A stretch of DNA of 64,000 nt from Larimichthys crocea (GCF_000972845.2 NC_040027.1:11089760-11153759); one strand, 5' to 3'. Numbered from the stretch's first letter, positions 1-10,129 are shown. Program-made: numbers and translations. The notes: generated from the letters alone by a model not told the origin.

Positions 1-79
1 CTGATCCCCCCTCCTCCTCCTCCCTGAACGCTTTCCTCTTCAGGAGGAAAAAAAAAAAAGACATATGTGTCCAGAATGG

Positions 80-330
80 AGACGCACGCGGCGGGGCTTA
101 ATTATCCGTCAATCCGCGGAGATGAGACGGGATGCAATTTGTGGTTAATTGCGAATGAAAACCCCGCAGACCACCGCCAAGATTATCCAATCATACTTAA
201 CCCGCGCGCAGCCACAGCGCGGCCTCCTCGCGGAAATGCGGATTGATTTTTGGCACAGGGGGCGCGCGGCCTTAAATCGATCAGTATTGATAGATTTGGT
301 AGTTTGTGGTGTCAGAAGCCTCCTCGGGCT
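80..330. promoter_or_regulatory. Candidate upstream enhancer with homeodomain-like and Onecut-like sites
   Basis: This block mixes CpG-rich DNA with intact AT-core sites: TTAATTA (98-104), GGTTAATTG (143-151, an HNF1/homeodomain-type half site), ATTGATTTTT (242-251), AATCGATC (275-282) and ATTGAT (286-291). The last three resemble Onecut/HNF6 sites and fall within 50 bases. It lies 1.1-1.4 kb upstream of the TATA box. Mammalian MAFA has an upstream enhancer bound by Onecut, Pdx1 and other islet factors; equivalence is inferred, not shown. Confidence 0.35.
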
Positions 331-1361
331 TCCTCTGAGAGACCTAAGCGAGTAAAGTAGATACAATAAGCTGTTTTTAATAAAGCTAATAAGGACAGAA
401 CGTGTTTTTTTTAAAGAATAATCAACAAGAGTTCTGCTTTATGGCCAGACAGTTTTTATTCATATTCTGTAAAACTTAATCTTTAGGTCAGTTACACACA
501 CATGTCCATCCCTCGTTACAGGTGACCCATGCTGTAAGAAACTAGAATGAATCTTTAATAACACCGAATTGTGTTGAAATTTAAAACTTTATGCAGACAT
601 GGATGACAATTCCTTTAAGTTCTTAAAAATAAAAATGGAGTTCCTAATGAGGAGGATGTTGTGATGTGATGGAAAGCTCCAGAAAAGCTGCCGAATTCAT
701 TGATATGGATAATAACACACACACAGGTGATAACCCTGCTGTGCGTTTGTCCTCCTCCTGTGCGTAAAGTTGGAGTTCATTCCAAATAGTTCCCTTTTTA
801 TTGGACTGAATGTGTAAATCTGATCGCAGCAACTCGTCTGGATTGATGTGAAATGTTTCCTCACAGAAACTAAATGTTGTTTGAGTTCATAGAGTTGCAA
901 TGCAAGTGAAGCTGGGCCATTAACAGTCAGGCATCTCTGAGTATTGTGCTGATTAGAAATTTAAACATTTAAAGGTCTCATGTTACGACACATATACATC
1001 ATGATAAATGCTCCGAGAGTTTCACATACAATCACCATGAAGTGTTAAATTGATCAAGTCACCGCCTGATGTCATTCTCTCCTCCTGTGACATCCAAACT
1101 CATGCTGACAGCCTTCTGTTACATAACTGACGCACACTTTGGAGACGGTGAAAAACTGTTTCTCTGTTCCGAGTAAACATTTTTTCTCTGAGAAACTGCC
1201 GGAGCTCTCATCTTACTCGGCGCTCCGCCGTGCAGTAGCATCTGCTCGGTCACTAGAGGGGGGGATCTGCTGCACCTGTTCTCCCTAGCACGGGCTCCGC
1301 ATCACTTCGGCTCCGCTCGGCTCTCCTCGGCCAAGAGTGGAGGCTTTTCTGCTATAGGAGA
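331..1361. other. Upstream flank of mafa, no gene seen
   Basis: Single-copy sequence without coding potential or a recognisable repeat. A half-MARE TGCTGAC lies at 1103-1109, and TGCTGATTAG at about 947-956 is a weaker MAF-like match. GC content rises toward the promoter after 1200. Confidence 0.5.
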
Positions 1362-1450
1362 ATGCAAATACACCGCTGTGGTCTCCTCCCATTGGCCCGT
1401 CACACCTCTGTGTGGGAGGGTCGAAGGGGCCACGCTGTCTTTATAAGAGC
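1362..1450 (+). promoter_or_regulatory. mafa: Candidate mafa core promoter (octamer, inverted CCAAT, TATA)
   Basis: ATGCAAAT (1362-1369) is a perfect octamer, ATTGG (1391-1395) is an inverted CCAAT box, and TTATAAG (1441-1447) is a TATA-type box. With a start near 1472, the CCAAT box would sit near -80 and the TATA box near -30, which is the classical spacing. No transcription start is directly visible. A competing TATATATAG lies at 2319-2327 and would give a leader of only about 170 bases. Confidence 0.6.
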
Positions 1451-1973
1451 AGATTGCCTTCCAGCGGCTCAGTGACACTGCGTGGTTGCACCGTGAAGCT
1501 TGTAGAAACAGTTTGAGGGCCGATAGAGAGAAAAAAAACCAACTGGAATTTATCACCTCTTGCATAATAACACACAGTCAACACGTAAGGTCAACAGCGC
1601 GCCCCTGTGAGGGGGGACAGGACCGTGGGGACCGAAGCTGTCAGTAATCCGCTGGACTGACCACAACAAGGGGACCAGACTGTCCTGACCCTCCGTGTAG
1701 GAGCACTACCTGCAGTTTGATCTCACGTGCATGTGAACTTTGAAAACTTCTGCACGTGCCATTCCATTCCATTTTGTTTTTTTGGATTCCCGGGACTTTT
1801 TACTTTAATTTTATATTTTTGGCACACATTTTACGCACGCTTGCTGCTGCGTCCTGTGACTGTCACACACAGCCTCATCTGATTTGTGTGTAGAAACTTT
1901 CGAACCGGGCCATGCTGCAGTGACTTCAGCCCCCGCCGCTTTGCTTTTGGGACTTCATGATCAAGTTGTAAAC

Positions 1974-2006
1974 AGGAGGAGGAGGAGGAGGAGGAGGAGG
2001 AGGAGG
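1974..2006 (+). repeat. (AGG)11 microsatellite in the mafa leader
   Basis: An uninterrupted AGG run lies in the presumed 5' UTR. As RNA it is purine-only and could stay unstructured or form a G-quadruplex. It is likely to vary in length between individuals. Confidence 0.9.
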
Positions 2007-2318
2007 CGAAGAAGGATGCTTGGAAAATATTTATAACGCACGCACCGAACGGAGGAGACGAAAAATCTTTTTCGTGTCACTTGATCGAGCAGAACCGAGG
2101 ACTGTAAATCAAACGGAGGCAAGTGGGCTGCAGAGGTGAAGCGAGGACAAGACAGGTTGGTGTTTCCAAATTCACCGGGCTCGAGTTTCAGCCGCCCCGG
2201 GGGCTCCTGGTATTAAAGCGTGCATTTGACCTGGGATAAGTTGTCAACAAGAGCAGCGAGCAGGGGGAAACTGGCAGGTGTACAAGTTCATTTACATGCA
2301 TACGTATATTCACGCCAC

Positions 2319-2327
2319 TATATATAG
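2319..2327 (+). promoter_or_regulatory. Alternative TATA-like box within the leader
   Basis: TATATATAG sits about 200 bases before the CDS and could direct a start near 2350. A second run of TA dinucleotides follows at about 2412-2424, so this may simply be a TA microsatellite. It ranks below the 1362-1450 promoter because no CCAAT-type element was seen at the right distance. Confidence 0.25.
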
Positions 2328-2513
2328 AAGTTGTCTTAGGGACAAGCAGCCTTAAAAAGTTTCTCCACCCACCCACCGGCCCTGCAGCAGCTCTACGCAC
2401 CAGGCGTGTGTCTATATATATATACACACCATCCAGGCTTTTATTCCTCTTCGCAATCTGTATCCGAGAGGGCTGCCCGCCGTCGGTTTGGCTGTGAGGG
2501 CAGGAGTCGTCGC

Positions 2514-2522
2514 ATGGACTGA
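2514..2522 (+). promoter_or_regulatory. Two-codon upstream ORF (Met-Asp-stop) next to the mafa start
   Basis: ATG GAC TGA ends at 2522, one base before the mafa ATG at 2524. The uATG context is weak (C at -3, G at +4), so leaky scanning or termination-reinitiation over a very short distance are both possible. It lies downstream of both candidate TATA boxes, so it should be in any mafa transcript. Confidence 0.55.
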
Positions 2523-2523
2523 A

Positions 2524-3462
2524 ATGGCCACCGACCTCGCCATGAGCGCAGAGCTGCCCAACAGCCCTCTGGCCATTGAGTACGTAAACGACTTTGACCT
2601 GATGAAGTTTGAGGTGAAGAAGGAGCCGCCGGAGGCCGACCGCTACTGCCACCGCCTACCGTCGGGCTCTCTGTCCTCCACCCCGATCAGCACACCCTGC
2701 TCCTCCGTGCCTTCCTCGCCGAGCTTTTGCGCCCCGAGCCCGGGCGCGCAGCCCAACCAGAGCCTCACCAGCGGGGTCAACAGCAGCAGCGGCAGCAGCA
2801 ACAACAGCAGCGGCAACAACAATCACAGCAACGCGGGCAAACCTCAGCTGGAGGACCTGTACTGGATCCCCAGCTACCAGCACCACATCAACCCCGAGGC
2901 GCTCAATCTGACCCCGGAGGACGCGGTGGAGGCCCTCATCGGTAACGCGCACCACCACCATCACCACCACCAGGCCTACGAGGGCTTCCGCGGGCAGCAG
3001 TACGTCGGCGAGGATCTGTCCACGGCCTCGGCGGGCCATCATCACCAGGGCCATCACCACCACCATCACCACCACCACGGCCACCACGCCCGCCTGGAGG
3101 ACCGCTTCTCGGACGAGCAGCTAGTCAGCATGACGGTGCGCGAGCTGAACAGGCAGCTGCGGGGCTTCAGCAAAGAGGAGGTGATCCGCCTGAAGCAGAA
3201 GAGACGCACCCTGAAGAACCGCGGCTACGCGCAGTCCTGCCGCTTCAAACGCGTCCAGCAGAGGCACATGCTGGAGACCGAGAAGTGCACCCTGCAGAGC
3301 CAAGTGGAGCAGCTGAAGCAGGACGTGGCGCGCCTCGCCAAGGAGAGGGATCTTTACAAGGAGAAGTATGAGAAGCTGGCCAGCCGGACCTACAATGCCG
3401 GTGGACCCGCGAACACGAGAGATCCGTCCGGGAAACAGGCCAACAGCGAGTTCTTCATGTGA
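2524..3462 (+). CDS. mafa: MafA, large-MAF bZIP transcription factor (single exon, complete)
   Basis: This encodes a 312-residue nuclear DNA-binding activator. In vertebrates MafA drives insulin and other beta-cell genes and lens crystallin genes through MARE sites, as a homo- or heterodimer. Seen: the N-terminal transactivation region has the family block [22 protein letters not shown] (residues 14-35), and VKKE (31-34) is a sumoylation-type site. The phosphodegron region has S49, T53, T57, S61 and S65 at the same numbers as in mammalian MAFA. LEDLYW (109-114) and the [15 protein letters not shown] block (126-140) follow. A Ser/Asn-rich linker spans 82-104, with His runs at 143-149 and 177-185. 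The extended homology region (about 191-222) leads into the basic region, whose core is N232-R233, Y235-A236 and C239-R240. Zipper heptads are L250, L257, L264, L271, Y278 and L285. MafA is preferred over MafB or c-Maf because of the [12 protein letters not shown] and SFCAPSPG stretches and the YQHH motif. The start at 2524 is the first in-frame ATG (G at -3 and +4); the frame opens further upstream only through a TTG at 2488. No intron, frameshift or truncation is seen. Teleosts can have two mafa paralogues, and I cannot tell which this is. Confidence 0.96.
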   Translation: MATDLAMSAELPNSPLAIEYVNDFDLMKFEVKKEPPEADRYCHRLPSGSLSSTPISTPCSSVPSSPSFCAPSPGAQPNQSLTSGVNSSSGSSNNSSGNNNHSNAGKPQLEDLYWIPSYQHHINPEALNLTPEDAVEALIGNAHHHHHHHQAYEGFRGQQYVGEDLSTASAGHHHQGHHHHHHHHHGHHARLEDRFSDEQLVSMTVRELNRQLRGFSKEEVIRLKQKRRTLKNRGYAQSCRFKRVQQRHMLETEKCTLQSQVEQLKQDVARLAKERDLYKEKYEKLASRTYNAGGPANTRDPSGKQANSEFFM

Positions 3463-4446
3463 GAGACTGATGATTTGTAGCATAGACTCTGAATTACAGC
3501 CCCAAACATCCTCCTTACATTAATTTATATTTTTCTGCGTTTGTGTTTTGTTTACAGTTATTCCCTCCACAGAAAGACTTTGATAACTCGAACAAACACG
3601 CGAGCATTAGATGCATCCTGAGTCTTAAAGATGTTTTTGGTTAAACTTCTGTAAACTCAGCTCAAACCTGTCAGGTGCGCACATGGGATCATGGGATCAC
3701 TTTAGCCTGTAGACTTTTCTCTGGTGCAGCAGAACCTGGTCAGAAGTCTTATTGAACCGGTCTGACATGTAACGTGACTGTCTTAATTCAGAGATGATTT
3801 TTGTCTTAAAGCTGATCGAAAGAATGATTTTTTTTTTTTTAAAGAAGGAAAAAATCCGATTGGACTGAAATAGAAGCAGAAAAAGCAATACACCGCCTCT
3901 CCTTCGTGGCTCCATGAAAGCTCTGCAGACTGTTTGTGTGTGATGGAGAGGCGGTCTGTGATGCAGAGAAGAGACCTTTCAACGAAATAATACTAATAAA
4001 TATTGCAAGTCTATAGTTTCCCGTCCCTATTTGCAACCCTGCATGCAGGACATGTATGGTAACCTCCAGTCATCTTCCCAGAATCCTTCCACATGTTATG
4101 GAAAGCATGGCCCACGGTTCTCTCCTCCTTCTTAACGCTTCTCCTCCTTTCCCCTCCATCCATCCATCCTTTTCACCCCCTTCCTCCTCCGCCATCAGTA
4201 AGGCCTGGGTATGCAAAAAAAAAAACAAAACACAAAAATGTCTCCCCTCCAACCTCCTTTCTCAATAAACCCCCCATCCCATCCCTCGGAGAGGTGCAAG
4301 GACTGCGGACAAAAATGCAACTGCGAAACATGGATGCGTCTTTAACTGCTATTTTCAATCAATTTTTCTATTGTTTTAAAAAAGAGGAAAAAAAACGACA
4401 AAAAGAGATTAACTGAGCCAGATTTTAGACTGTATTTATTTCCACC

Positions 4447-4454
4447 TGTACATA
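4447..4454 (+). promoter_or_regulatory. Pumilio-type site in the mafa 3' UTR (proximal)
   Basis: TGTACATA matches the Pumilio consensus UGUANAUA exactly in the sense strand. Pumilio proteins bind such sites to repress or destabilise mRNA. Whether it acts here is unknown. Confidence 0.4.
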
Positions 4455-5596
4455 ACGTGTAGAGAAAAACAGTTACCTGTGTTATTTTACCTTTTTTTGT
4501 TTTGTTTTGTTGTTGTTGTTGTTGTTTTCTCTTTTTAAAGAAAACCTGCTTTTGTTGCTTGGATTATTCGAAATGTCTTAATACAAAAAAAAAAATGTTT
4601 GTATGTTACAGCATGCAAATCGTCTATGGTATCCTCCTCCTACTGAACATGTGTAATGTCAAAGGCAAGCCTATACTGCACTAAGAAGAGATCAAACTGG
4701 ACAAACGTTTTGTTTTCTACTAATAGGACCTTTGATCTGTTACTAAAAAAAAAAAACCCTGGATGTAAATTAGATGAGGTGGAAGCCTCATTCATTAGAT
4801 GGACATGGACTGCGTTCGCTGCTAAAACTCTATGCACCAACCTGATGATTAAAATGACTTAGTTTAACGGTTCTTTCTTTCTGTTGTTTGTTTTTTTACT
4901 TTGGATATTCGTAGACGAACATTTCAAGGGCCTGTGCTGGTTTTACTCGGCAGCCCGGTGTCTTAATGAGATCTTGTGTCTGATAGGAGGATGCTTGATT
5001 GTTTTTTTGTTTTTTTTCTGTTGTTGTTTTTCTTGGAAAAAGAGGAGACTTTGCCTGGTGGTAGAGCTTTACTGTTCTCGGAGTTAACTCGATGCATTAT
5101 TCTTCTGTCAACAAAAGAAATCCCTGGTTCGTGTGTTTTTCTGCTGCCTAGATATATGTGCAATATTGTGCAGAAGTGAAGCGATGCTCGGTCTTTACCT
5201 GTTGAACGGCGAAAACTTGCAGGGGAAGAGACTTTGAATTATGTCACGTTTCGATCCGAATGCCACAGAAAAACAAAAAAAAAGTGAGGTGAATATTTTT
5301 TAACGCCCCCCTACCCACCCCAGAAAAGTCCGATCTTTTATGTGAGCCAAAAAGAACAAAAACACAAATTTAATCTCATAAATTAAAAACAATTAGGCAC
5401 CAACAATTTTTACACTCTCTTTGTTTTAATCCGATATTTCCGAGGAGGTTTATATCCTCGAATTTTAGTAATATTTCCTAAAGCGAGTGGAGCTTGAAAA
5501 TAAAATTTGATTTTAAACGACTGCGAATAAATCAATAATATATATATATTAAAAAAAAGGAAAGTCGACTTCTGCACAGTGCTGTTAATGTATATC

Positions 5597-5604
5597 TGTA
5601 CATA
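5597..5604 (+). promoter_or_regulatory. Pumilio-type site in the mafa 3' UTR (distal)
   Basis: This is a second exact TGTACATA, about 100 bases before the likely polyadenylation signal and in an accessible AT-rich context. Proximal polyadenylation near 4264 would remove both sites. Confidence 0.45.
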
Positions 5605-5702
5605 TAATTTCTATATTTATTCAATGAACGTGTCCTAACGTGTCAACAAGTGAAAAACCTACAAAGTGGAACGTTGTTGAGAATCTTGTTTTCATAATGT
5701 TT

Positions 5703-5708
5703 AATAAA
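5703..5708 (+). terminator. mafa: Likely mafa polyadenylation signal (AATAAA)
   Basis: This is a canonical hexamer at the end of the AT-rich 3' UTR. The cleavage site would be about 5720-5730. Beyond it the sequence becomes ordinary AT-rich intergenic DNA. Confidence 0.6.
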
Positions 5709-6810
5709 AAGTTCTGTCCCAAATCTGTCAGACTGCTGCTGCCGTCATTGATACAGAGAAAGAAAAAGAAAAAAGGTTTTATTTTGAAAAAACACCTAAA
5801 TTATTAAAACTTTGTGTTTCTGTCAGGAAATCCTAAATTTAGGACACATTTCTTATTTTAGGCCGTTTGAGTTTCCTCTCAGATTTATGAATGTGGTTAA
5901 AAAAAACATCAACAGAAATCTCGTTAAATAGATTTAAAAATCATTTCATTAATGATTATTAAAGGATAAATGTTCATATTTGTGAAGGAGAAATCTGAAA
6001 TATGTTTGACGCAGTTACTCGAGCATCCATCAGACATTCAGATAAAATGATTTAAATGTTAAAATATAAAATACTAATAATATAATATCATAATAAATCT
6101 AGCAAATTTATTTCATTAAATTATCTAATTAATCAAACAGACATCCTAATATTGACGGTGACTATTTTTGTCTTTGTTATTATTAAAGGAGGCATATTAA
6201 TATGAGGCATTTTTTAATAATCAGTTGATGTTTAATGTTTCTTCATTTATGACTTGAACTCAAACTGCAGTTTGTTTGGGTTTTTAAACCGGACTGATCC
6301 GGTCTGGACTGCAGGACGCTGCTCTGATGTCCGTGAACATCTCACCACAGATCACCACATCTGTGTATGAGAAGCATCACCGGAGGCGGACACAGCCCTC
6401 CTCAGCTCCTCTGCCCTCGGCCTGTCAGCGGGCCTCCGTGCGCCCCCATCATCCCGGTGATGGATGGATGAAGCCGGCCTGCTCTGCGCTCTCCTCCCGC
6501 CGCCGCCGCCGCCAGCGAACAGCGAGGTAGACTCTCTAAACTCTCTCTCTCTCGCTGTTATGTTGTGAGTGTGTCCACAGCAGCTTTGCATGATACCATC
6601 GATGTCCAGTGTGTGTGGGCGCGCTCGTGCACGCGCCCTAAGCTGCATTAAGTGGTCTCTCCTCCTCCACCTCCTCCTCCACCTCCTCTTCCTTCAGGGT
6701 GGAAGCAGCGCGGGTTAAGACAGATGCCATCCCGCGTTGGTGCTGATGTGACTCCGCCGTCAGGCCCGGTGGGTGGCGGCTCACTTCAAACACACATCAT
6801 AACACAATGA

Positions 6811-6812
6811 GT

Positions 6813-6844
<32 letters not shown>
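6811..6844 (+). repeat. (GT)n microsatellite
   Basis: A near-perfect GT run with one early interruption. Confidence 0.9.
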
Positions 6845-7326
6845 TCACGCTGCGTGACAGTGGACGCTTAGACGTCAATAAAACAAAGGCACCACGTGCA
6901 GCATCGCAGCTCCTGCAGGTGCATGCCTGCACGTGCATTGAATCCTGTTTGCTGTGTGTGATTTTAAACTTGATTCAAACAGGAAGCTGCTGTCACAAAC
7001 CTGAGCTATGAAAATTTGTATTTTTCTCTCGGGCTGTCAGACAAACTCAGCATGTAAACAACAGAAAATGGCACATTTGATCAGAGTTTCATTTGTGTAA
7101 AGTTTCTAAAGGGTTAGAAAGTTCCTCTGAATAATAAGTGAGTGTGTGAGTGACACAGGTAAACAAATCATTTCAGTCATTTCACTAACATTCATCTGCC
7201 TGTGCGGATAACTGCACAATAGATCTGTGCGGTGTGCATAAGGCATTAACACACACACAACTTCAAAACCAAATTAAATTTAAGTGATTCAATCTTTTTT
7301 CTCATTTTAATTATTTTCTCTTAATA

Positions 7327-7430
7327 TCTCTCTCTCTCTCTCTCTCTCTCCTCCTCGTCTTCCTCCTCCTCCTCCTCTCTCTCCTTCTCTCCCTCCTTTC
7401 AGCCTCTCCATCACTCTCCTCCTCTTCCTG
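7327..7430 (+). repeat. (TC)12 and pyrimidine-rich tract
   Basis: A perfect TC run at 7327-7350 passes into CTCC/TCC-type pyrimidine sequence. It lies immediately before the MARE-like site at 7435. Confidence 0.85.
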
Positions 7431-7434
7431 TTTT

Positions 7435-7447
7435 TGCTGACTCAGAG
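7435..7447 (+). promoter_or_regulatory. MARE-like site (MAF/AP-1 type)
   Basis: TGCTGACTCAGAG matches the 13-base T-MARE TGCTGACTCAGCA at 11 positions. One TGC flank and the whole TGACTCA core are intact. A large-MAF or small-MAF/CNC dimer could bind it, as could AP-1. It lies about 4 kb downstream of the mafa CDS. Confidence 0.35.
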
Positions 7448-7494
7448 GAAACGTTGAGCAGTGTGACAGCCATCACCTCACTGAGAGTCAGAGT

Positions 7495-7576
7495 GTGTGT
7501 GTGTGTGTGTGGTCATAACACACACACACACACACAGATTGAGATGGTTTACAGTGGAAATGAGGGAACAGTCATG

Positions 7577-7659
<83 letters not shown>

Positions 7660-7677
7660 AGAGAGAGAGAGAGAGAG
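7495..7677 (+). repeat. Compound TG / CA / TG / GA microsatellite
   Basis: A short TG run (about 7495-7511) is followed by a CA run (about 7519-7537), so the two can pair as a hairpin. A TG run of about 40 units then spans 7579-7658 and ends in GA repeats (7661-7677). The long alternating purine-pyrimidine run is a Z-DNA-type sequence. Confidence 0.9.
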
Positions 7678-7911
7678 ATCACCATGACTACACTGTGGGC
7701 TTTTCTTTCCATAAATCAGGGCAGAGTCCATCCGAGCTGCATCTGAGAAACAAAACAAGTGAAGCAGCGAGGATGATGGAGAGAGGAGGAGAGAGAGAGC
7801 GAGGGAGGCAGAGAGAGGTGCAGTGTGTCTCTGGCGTCTGGAGCTGCCGCTGCTGCTGAGATTCAACACAGTCAGCGTCTCTTCGGCTCAGCTTACCTAC
7901 AGTATACCCAC

Positions 7912-7914
<3 letters not shown>

Positions 7915-7944
<30 letters not shown>
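7915..7944 (+). repeat. (CA)n microsatellite
   Basis: An uninterrupted CA run of about 15 units. Confidence 0.9.
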
Positions 7945-7945
<1 letters not shown>

Positions 7946-9299
7946 CATAAACAGAGTCCAGACAAACACTGTGGAAGCAGCTGATAGATTCACCAGCTTT
8001 TAATAAGAATGATAACAGCCGAAGTTGTTAGTGTCACGTCTTAATCACTGGATCAAGGCCCCCAGGACCCCCAAACAGCTCTGTGATAATTAGGGAATAT
8101 GTGCCAGTTAAGTGAGATATGAACTAATTCAGATTCATTATGATTAGATATGTTGTGACTCTGCTTTAAGCAAGGGCTGTGTGTCCAAATCTACAACTTC
8201 AAGATATTAATGAAGCGTTTATTGTGCTCACATGGAGAATATTCCTGATCAAAGTTGAATTAAATCACTACAAACTGACAAAACATCCCAGCATAGCATT
8301 GTTAGTAAGTATTGAACAGGCAGCTTGTGTATTGTATTTAAAGTGTGAGTCAGTGAACACGTGTACAGACACTTTATTTATTTAACTCATTTGAATCTGT
8401 CACGTCACAAGCAAACCAGCCTCACGTTCAACGTTAAAAACGAATCTGTCAGTCAGCAATTTGGAGTTGTGAAGATATACAGAGACTAAGAGGAGTTGGT
8501 AGTAGGTTAGTAGTTTATAGTGATGATCAAATTTACATGCTCTCTACCCTTCATCACATCCCCTCCTCTGTCACTCTGCCTCTGCTTTGCAAAGACAGCA
8601 GTTCGAACAAGTCGGACTCTGAACCGCTGTTTTGTTCGTCGCTTTCCGTGTCGCCTGCAGAAAAAGATCCAGCCAGTACAGACGTTAAAGAGTGACACTG
8701 GATGTAAATCTGGACATTGCAAACCACCAACTTTATGCATTATAGCAGCACAGTTGTTGTTGCACGGTGCTCTCCATGAAGCTGATCTTGCTGCTTGGAG
8801 CAGCCACAGTATGAAAGCAGTGATACAATCACAGCTAAATGAACAGACTAATTGTTCCAAACATGTTCTTTATTGTTGAATAGCAGCAAAACCAGTAGCT
8901 CCTCGTCTCTTTTTCTTCTCTTGCTCACACATCAATGGCTTTTCGTCGACTGAAACCAACCTTAGAAGGATGAAAAGGACTAAAAAGTGACTAAAACTAA
9001 CAAGTATTTTCATCTGAAGACTGTCAAAACACTGCAAGGTTCTCCCACTGTGCACAGAGGGTATGAGGTCTGCAGGGGCCCAACAGCAGATGTGTGTCCT
9101 GGGGTCTTCTAGCTGCGTAATCAGTCTATGGATGTTGTTGTTCTCTCTCAGCTTCAGTCGTGGAAGTTTTGATCCAAAATTCAGACGATTTAAAACAGTA
9201 AATCCTCATCCAGCAGCAGGAGGGGTGAAAGTGATAGATGCTTTTGTTTTGAAGAATTGCTCTTTGTATGAATAACATCCTCCCTGGTGCCATTCAGGC

Positions 9300-9660
9300 C
9301 TGTTCATTTAGCAGAAGCCCACACGGCTCTTTACAGTAGAAGTGTTCTCGCGCTCCAGTTAGGCCCGCTCCCCGGAGACGTGTTCAGCTTCAAAAAGTTG
9401 TCACCCTGCGCAAAATGTAATCGACATTTTTGATAAATCACCTGCGTGCCTTTAACGCTCACGGGGTATTAATAATTATTACTCCTGATCTGGTGATTGA
9501 GTTAGTGACCCCGGGCCAGGAGCCCCCACAGAGGCGGGTGGGGGGAACCTGGGGGGGCCACCACACCGTCCCGAGCTTGGTCCCAGCGTGACGCGCCCAG
9601 GAAAGCAATTTGGCACTGGTGGCGCCGTACTGCTGCTGCGACCCCTGAGCGCATGCCCTG
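9300..9660. promoter_or_regulatory. Enhancer-like block with a TAATAATTATTA palindrome
   Basis: A non-repetitive block with mixed GC content, unlike the AT-rich surroundings. It contains the perfect 12-base palindrome TAATAATTATTA at 9470-9481, which presents two inverted TAAT homeodomain cores. No coding potential is seen. Its status as a conserved element is a guess from texture. Confidence 0.3.
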
Positions 9661-9684
9661 CCTCCACCGGCTCCACACTGTCAC

Positions 9685-9724
9685 AAACACACACCCACAC
9701 CCACACACACACACACACACACAC
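9685..9724 (+). repeat. (CA)n microsatellite with CCCA interruptions
   Basis: A CA run with two ACCC interruptions near its start. Confidence 0.85.
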
Positions 9725-9910
9725 ATTCTCTGACACGCCGCATGCTGAGTAGACAAATTCAAACATGCTATCACAGGAGAAAATATGCCCAAACAGCAAA
9801 TCTAACCTTGTCCCGTGCTTTGAAAATACAGTAATAAACAAACCTAACCGGCAAACAAACAAATAAATGAGAGCGGTGGGATGATGTGCTGATCTCTAAA
9901 CAAGGAGGAG

Positions 9911-10006
9911 GAGGGGGGGGGGTGTGAATCACAGAAAATGGGCTACGTTCTACCCTGAAGGGGGGGGGGGTGAATCACAGAAAATGGGCTACGTTCTACC
10001 CTGAAA
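9911..10006 (+). repeat. Two-copy 46-base tandem repeat flanked by G runs
   Basis: A 35-base sequence beginning TGAATCACAG occurs at 9925 and again at 9971 without visible change. Each copy is preceded by a run of about 10 Gs. This is either a recent small tandem duplication primed by the G runs or a slippage/assembly artefact. Confidence 0.85.
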
Positions 10007-10129
10007 GAAGGTAAAATGTGCCATGAAGGGAAAATTACCTCCAGATATTCCCTTTAAAGTATTCAAACTGTTATCAAAGTAATTTGCAATCTCACAAATA
10101 ACTGTACAAGCGCTGTTATGATTCTGTAT

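Larger units (their letters stand above)
1472..2523 (+). other. mafa: Putative mafa 5' leader with six short upstream ORFs
   Basis: If transcription starts about 30 bases after the 1442 TATA, the leader is about 1.05 kb. It holds six ATGs, each closed by an in-frame stop: 1731-1736 (start-stop), 1912-1923, 1957-1971, 2016-2036, 2296-2355 and 2514-2522. None joins the main frame. A run of about 11 AGG triplets lies at 1974-2006. The leader boundary is inferred; a start at the second TATA (2319) would keep only the last uORF and part of the fifth. Confidence 0.5.
3463..5730 (+). other. mafa: mafa 3' UTR
   Basis: From the TGA to just past the AATAAA at 5703-5708 there is about 2.27 kb rich in A and T runs with no second gene. 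AATAAA also occurs at 4264-4269, and further copies occur near 5500 and 5525, so shorter isoforms are possible. The last 150 bases (TGTACATA, then an AT-rich stretch, then AATAAA and a T/G-containing downstream region) look like a genuine 3' end. Long UTRs rich in regulatory sites are usual for large MAF genes. Confidence 0.6.
5731..9299. other. Intergenic DNA downstream of mafa, no gene seen
   Basis: The AT-rich part (5731-6250) gives way to a GC-richer stretch (6290-6770) and then to microsatellite-rich DNA. No exon-like frame was found. The small open frames are read-through of TG, CA or CT repeats. The repeats and one MARE-like site are listed separately. Confidence 0.5.

Noticed and set aside
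2488..2523. N-terminal extension of MafA from an upstream start
   Set aside because: Position 2488 is TTG, not ATG. The 2524 ATG gives the conserved N-terminus with family-standard residue numbering.
2656..3087. Antisense frame over the mafa CDS
   Set aside because: It is a shadow of the His/Ser-rich coding region (Val/Ala-rich), with no independent support.
7579..7658. CRISPR-like or other regularly spaced array
   Set aside because: A pure TG dinucleotide run without spacers; no CRISPR array anywhere, as expected for a vertebrate genome.
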